Part shown: positions 4,775 to 7,080 of the stretch, piece by piece | How positions within the stretch are numbered: the stretch's first letter is position 1 | Layout: every line of letters starts with the position of its first letter | DNA from: Bacteroidales bacterium | Lineage (GTDB): Bacteria > Bacteroidota > Bacteroidia > Bacteroidales > 4484-276 | Direction: 5' to 3' | Length of the DNA: 7,080 nucleotides | NCBI GenBank assembly: GCA_029939965.1 | Contig: JAOZRY010000150.1 | Coordinates: forward strand, 1-7,080 | Made by a program: the position numbers and the translations under genes | Notes under the pieces: model-generated | Seen by the model: the letters and a program-made list of their open reading frames with translations, nothing else | What the model was told of the DNA's origin: nothing | The model's database searches: none

Positions 4775-6754
4775 CTAATCATCACAAAATATACTTATGT
4801 TTTCCAGAGCCGAAACATTATTCAATCCAAGTTCAATTGCTTTTTTCCAATCCTGACATGCACCAACAGTATCACCCAGGAAATATTTTGAAACACCACG
4901 ATTAAAGAATGCATTGAGCCATTCATCCAAATATTGTTGGTTGCCAACTCCTATTTCGATGGCCTTATTAAAGTCTTCGATGGCTCCGTTGTAGTCTTTT
5001 AATTTGTGCCGTGTGCTTCCACGGTAAGTATAAAGTAAAATATTAGAATCGCCTGACGAATTTTGGATCAAGTCATTCAAAGTTAGTAATGCATCTTCGT
5101 AATTTCCAGTTTCATAGTCATTTATTCCCTCATCAATCGAAATAGCATTCCCTTGTGTTGTTGTGGTTGATTGAAAATTAAATTCCCAACAAAAGTTTTC
5201 TAATAACTCGGTTGCATTGGGGTTGCCTGATTTTTCGGCAAACTTCCAATCTTCACAGGCATACTGATTAAAACCAATTTTTTGCCAGGACTTTCCCCGC
5301 CGAACAAAAACATCTAACCAATCATCATATACATTCGAAAATTCATCAGGTGCTAAATCAGCAGCATGATCAAATTCATCGATGCTCCTTACGTAATCTC
5401 TAAGGTTGTATCTACACATACCTATATAATAAGGTGTAGTAAAATCCAGTGAGATCGGATTGTTTTTCCATGATTTTTCGAAAAGTAATAATGCTTTGAG
5501 GTATTCACTTTTCCGATACATTTTCATGGCACGGCTATAATATTTTTCCGATTTTTCAATATTAATATTTATGGTCATTTCATTAGAAGCTTTTCCACAT
5601 TCCTTTTTAATCTTTTGGTAAGCTTCACCGTAGCCATTTTGAAGCGCATAACTCCAGTCCTCACATGCCTTAAGGTATTCGTGCATTGCATGGTGGGCGT
5701 TGCCTCTTTCGTAATGCGCTGCCAGCCAGTCTTGTTTTTCGGTATCGGTAGTGGGGGTTTGCACTATTGCACTGTCAAAATCTGCAAGTGCACCACCAAA
5801 CGAATTCAGATTCAATTTTGCTTTGCCCCTCCATAATAGTATCGAAATCATTGCTGTGTCGGGTGGATAAACGTATGTTGCTTTAGTGAAGCTTTGCAAA
5901 GCACTCTTGTACTCCTCATTTTCAAATTTTGAAATTCCATTATTCAAAAAATAAAGATAGTATGTAGGGTCATTTAATTTATTAGGGTCTATTACTCCAA
6001 TTTTATTTACAAACTCTTTGAAAATAGAAAAATCAATTTCGAAATAGAAATTTCGGAATAACTTTCCCCAATTGTATTCAAGGAGGTACTTTATGTAAAT
6101 TTCAGGTTTATTGATCGTTTCATAAAACTTGAACCTGAAGAATTCCTTGTCTCTGATTTTAACTGGATATGCCGCAACTATAAGGTTTGTCGTGCTTTCA
6201 TCCTGTTGGTAAAGTGTTTGTCTTATGTGGTTTTCGATATCAAACAGATAACTCTTTTCATTAAAATCGATAATTGTTCCGTTGCAAATAATATCAGTAT
6301 TAACCGCATACGGTTTATTAAAAACCACTGAATCAGGGAAAATCCAGTTCCATTTGTACTCTTTAAACACATAGTAGGTTACAGCTTTATAAGTTTTCCA
6401 GTTTTCCAGAAGAACCGGGAATTCGTAGTTGCCACCTTGAAAATAGACCAGAATGATTGAGTAAACTACATTACTTACTATGATTGTCCGAACAGTTAAT
6501 TCAGTAAAATTTTCTTTTCCAAGGTTGTATTTGCCTGTTTTGCGTCTATTGCTTTTGTAATCTCTAAAAGGGATTTTGTTCTGAGCGCTGATCCATTCGC
6601 CATTATTCTGAAGCATCCACCCCTCAGCTTTTTTGAGTTTGGAAATAACCTCAGTAATAAGTGGGATTTCTTTTTTGGGCCTTTCGGGTGATTGCCCAAA
6701 AAGACTAACTGTACAAAATAATAAAAAAGTTGTAAACCAAAGTCCTTGTTTCAT
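4775..6754 (-). CDS. Exported protein with three repeated TPR modules
   Basis: The 659-residue product starts with a signal peptide (K2, hydrophobic 5-19, likely cleavage at G20-Q21), so it should act in the periplasm or on the cell surface. I see no lipobox. Residues 21-260 are an unrecognised aromatic-rich, probably beta-rich region that contains W-M-L-Q-N-N-G-E-W near 46-54. Residues 264-657 hold three copies of a module of about 120 residues (roughly 264-386, 404-522, 537-657). Each has TPR helix pairs, an R-R-G or R-G-x-A/S turn, then A-C-[EQ]-D-W (363-367, 499-503, 632-636), and ends with a second cysteine (386, 522, 657). The cysteine pairs are 22, 22 and 24 residues apart and may form disulfides in the oxidising periplasm. 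TPRs bind proteins, so a scaffold role is likely, but no partner can be named. The gene lies directly upstream of hypE, possibly co-transcribed, yet an exported scaffold has no obvious link to cytoplasmic Hyp proteins. Confidence 0.85.
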   Translation of the reverse strand: MKQGLWFTTFLLFCTVSLFGQSPERPKKEIPLITEVISKLKKAEGWMLQNNGEWISAQNKIPFRDYKSNRRKTGKYNLGKENFTELTVRTIIVSNVVYSIILVYFQGGNYEFPVLLENWKTYKAVTYYVFKEYKWNWIFPDSVVFNKPYAVNTDIICNGTIIDFNEKSYLFDIENHIRQTLYQQDESTTNLIVAAYPVKIRDKEFFRFKFYETINKPEIYIKYLLEYNWGKLFRNFYFEIDFSIFKEFVNKIGVIDPNKLNDPTYYLYFLNNGISKFENEEYKSALQSFTKATYVYPPDTAMISILLWRGKAKLNLNSFGGALADFDSAIVQTPTTDTEKQDWLAAHYERGNAHHAMHEYLKACEDWSYALQNGYGEAYQKIKKECGKASNEMTININIEKSEKYYSRAMKMYRKSEYLKALLLFEKSWKNNPISLDFTTPYYIGMCRYNLRDYVRSIDEFDHAADLAPDEFSNVYDDWLDVFVRRGKSWQKIGFNQYACEDWKFAEKSGNPNATELLENFCWEFNFQSTTTTQGNAISIDEGINDYETGNYEDALLTLNDLIQNSSGDSNILLYTYRGSTRHKLKDYNGAIEDFNKAIEIGVGNQQYLDEWLNAFFNRGVSKYFLGDTVGACQDWKKAIELGLNNVSALENISIFCDD

Positions 6755-6780
6755 TTCGTAGCGATGATGATAGTATCCGA

Positions 6781-6788
6781 CAAAACTA
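6781..6788 (-). promoter_or_regulatory. Bacteroidota -7 element for the TPR gene
   Basis: The minus strand reads TAGTTTTG, an exact TAnnTTTG match 26 bp before the ATG at 6754. It predicts a start near 6777 and a leader of about 22 nt. No good -33 TTTG is found at the expected distance. This promoter may also serve hypE. Confidence 0.45.
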
Positions 6789-6923
6789 ACAAATAACTAT
6801 TGCCGGACATACATTTCAAGATGAATTAATTGCTCAAAATTCTACACCTTCAAATGGCGACCCACACTTTGCATAGCTTTGTGCCTTCTAATAGTAGTTT
6901 TGTAAAAGAGCTATTAACCTGAG

Positions 6924-7035
6924 TTTTCCAGACTTGCCGGTTGCTATACTCTGGTCGGTGAACAAGACACAAAGTATTGCCTCTGAATTTCCGGTCTTAT
7001 TTCTGAGTAAGCCTTAACCCGGACAAGCCGGAAAA
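6924..7035. repeat. Imperfect inverted-repeat pair, possible small mobile-element remnant
   Basis: The left arm at 6924-6940 reads TTTTCCAGACTTGCCGG. The reverse complement of the right arm at 7019-7035 reads TTTTCCGGCTTGTCCGG. With two one-base gaps they agree as TTTTCC-G-CTTG-CCGG. The 112-bp interval is flanked on both sides by GAG (6921-6923 and 7036-7038), as expected of a 3-bp target duplication. No transposase is present. This would fit a MITE-like element or its remains, but a three-base repeat is weak and the arms are short. Confidence 0.35.
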
Positions 7036-7080
7036 GAGATAGAATGACGTAAAAATTAGATTCCGATTTTTAAGTTAGTT

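Larger units (their letters stand above)
6755..7080. other. Intergenic region without a recognisable gene
   Basis: I find no convincing reading frame on either strand in these 326 bp. The region holds the predicted promoter of the TPR gene at its left end, an imperfect inverted-repeat pair (6924-6940 and 7019-7035), and one plus-strand TAGTTTTG (6895-6902) with no gene after it inside the window. CCGG occurs five times here (6803, 6937, 6991, 7019, 7028), against roughly eleven that I count by eye in the other 6.75 kb, so its composition differs from its neighbours. Confidence 0.6.

Noticed and set aside
6895..6902. Plus-strand promoter TAGTTTTG near the right end
   Set aside because: No gene follows it within the window, and the TTTG copies upstream are at the wrong distance (23 and 13 bp), so it cannot be supported.

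Overview
The window looks like chromosomal DNA from an anaerobic member of the Bacteroidota, probably near the Bacteroidales/Marinilabiliales. Four things suggest this. The DNA is AT-rich. Five genes have exact matches to the Bacteroidota -7 promoter element TAnnTTTG, and most starts lack a Shine-Dalgarno sequence. The large secreted TPR protein carries the A-C-[EQ]-D-W signature common in this phylum. The polyprenyl synthetase resembles Bacteroidota versions. The genus cannot be fixed from the sequence alone.

Layout, left to right. A plus-strand RNA ligase-like 2',3'-cyclic phosphodiesterase (thpR, 74-646) ends inside an array of 7-bp repeats (635-697). A convergent minus-strand long-chain polyprenyl diphosphate synthase follows (702-1676). 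Then comes a nickel/hydrogenase-maturation cluster: hypB (1721-2623, minus), hypA (2743-3084, minus) and hypE (3693-4712, minus). A small cysteine-rich zinc-ribbon gene (3276-3683) sits between hypA and hypE on the opposite strand. A minus-strand gene for an exported protein with three repeated TPR modules (4775-6754) lies upstream of hypE. The last 326 bp (6755-7080) contain no gene that I can see, but hold an imperfect inverted repeat with short flanking repeats.

How the genes fit together. HypA and HypB deliver nickel to the [NiFe]-hydrogenase active site, and HypE makes the thiocyanate that supplies its cyanide ligands. The host should therefore make a [NiFe] hydrogenase, although the structural genes and hypC, hypD and hypF are not in the window. 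HypB has both an N-terminal CxxCxC site and a very large His-rich tract, so it probably also stores nickel. The hyp genes are not one simple operon: hypA and hypB each have their own -7 match, the zinc-ribbon gene is antisense between hypA and hypE, and hypE follows the TPR gene.

Two points deserve most attention. One is a perfect 7-bp dyad upstream of hypB whose six-base half-sites are exactly 16 bp apart, the spacing of the NikR nickel operator. The other is the small zinc-ribbon protein, an internal duplication of a C-x4-C-x2-H module placed among nickel-enzyme maturation genes.
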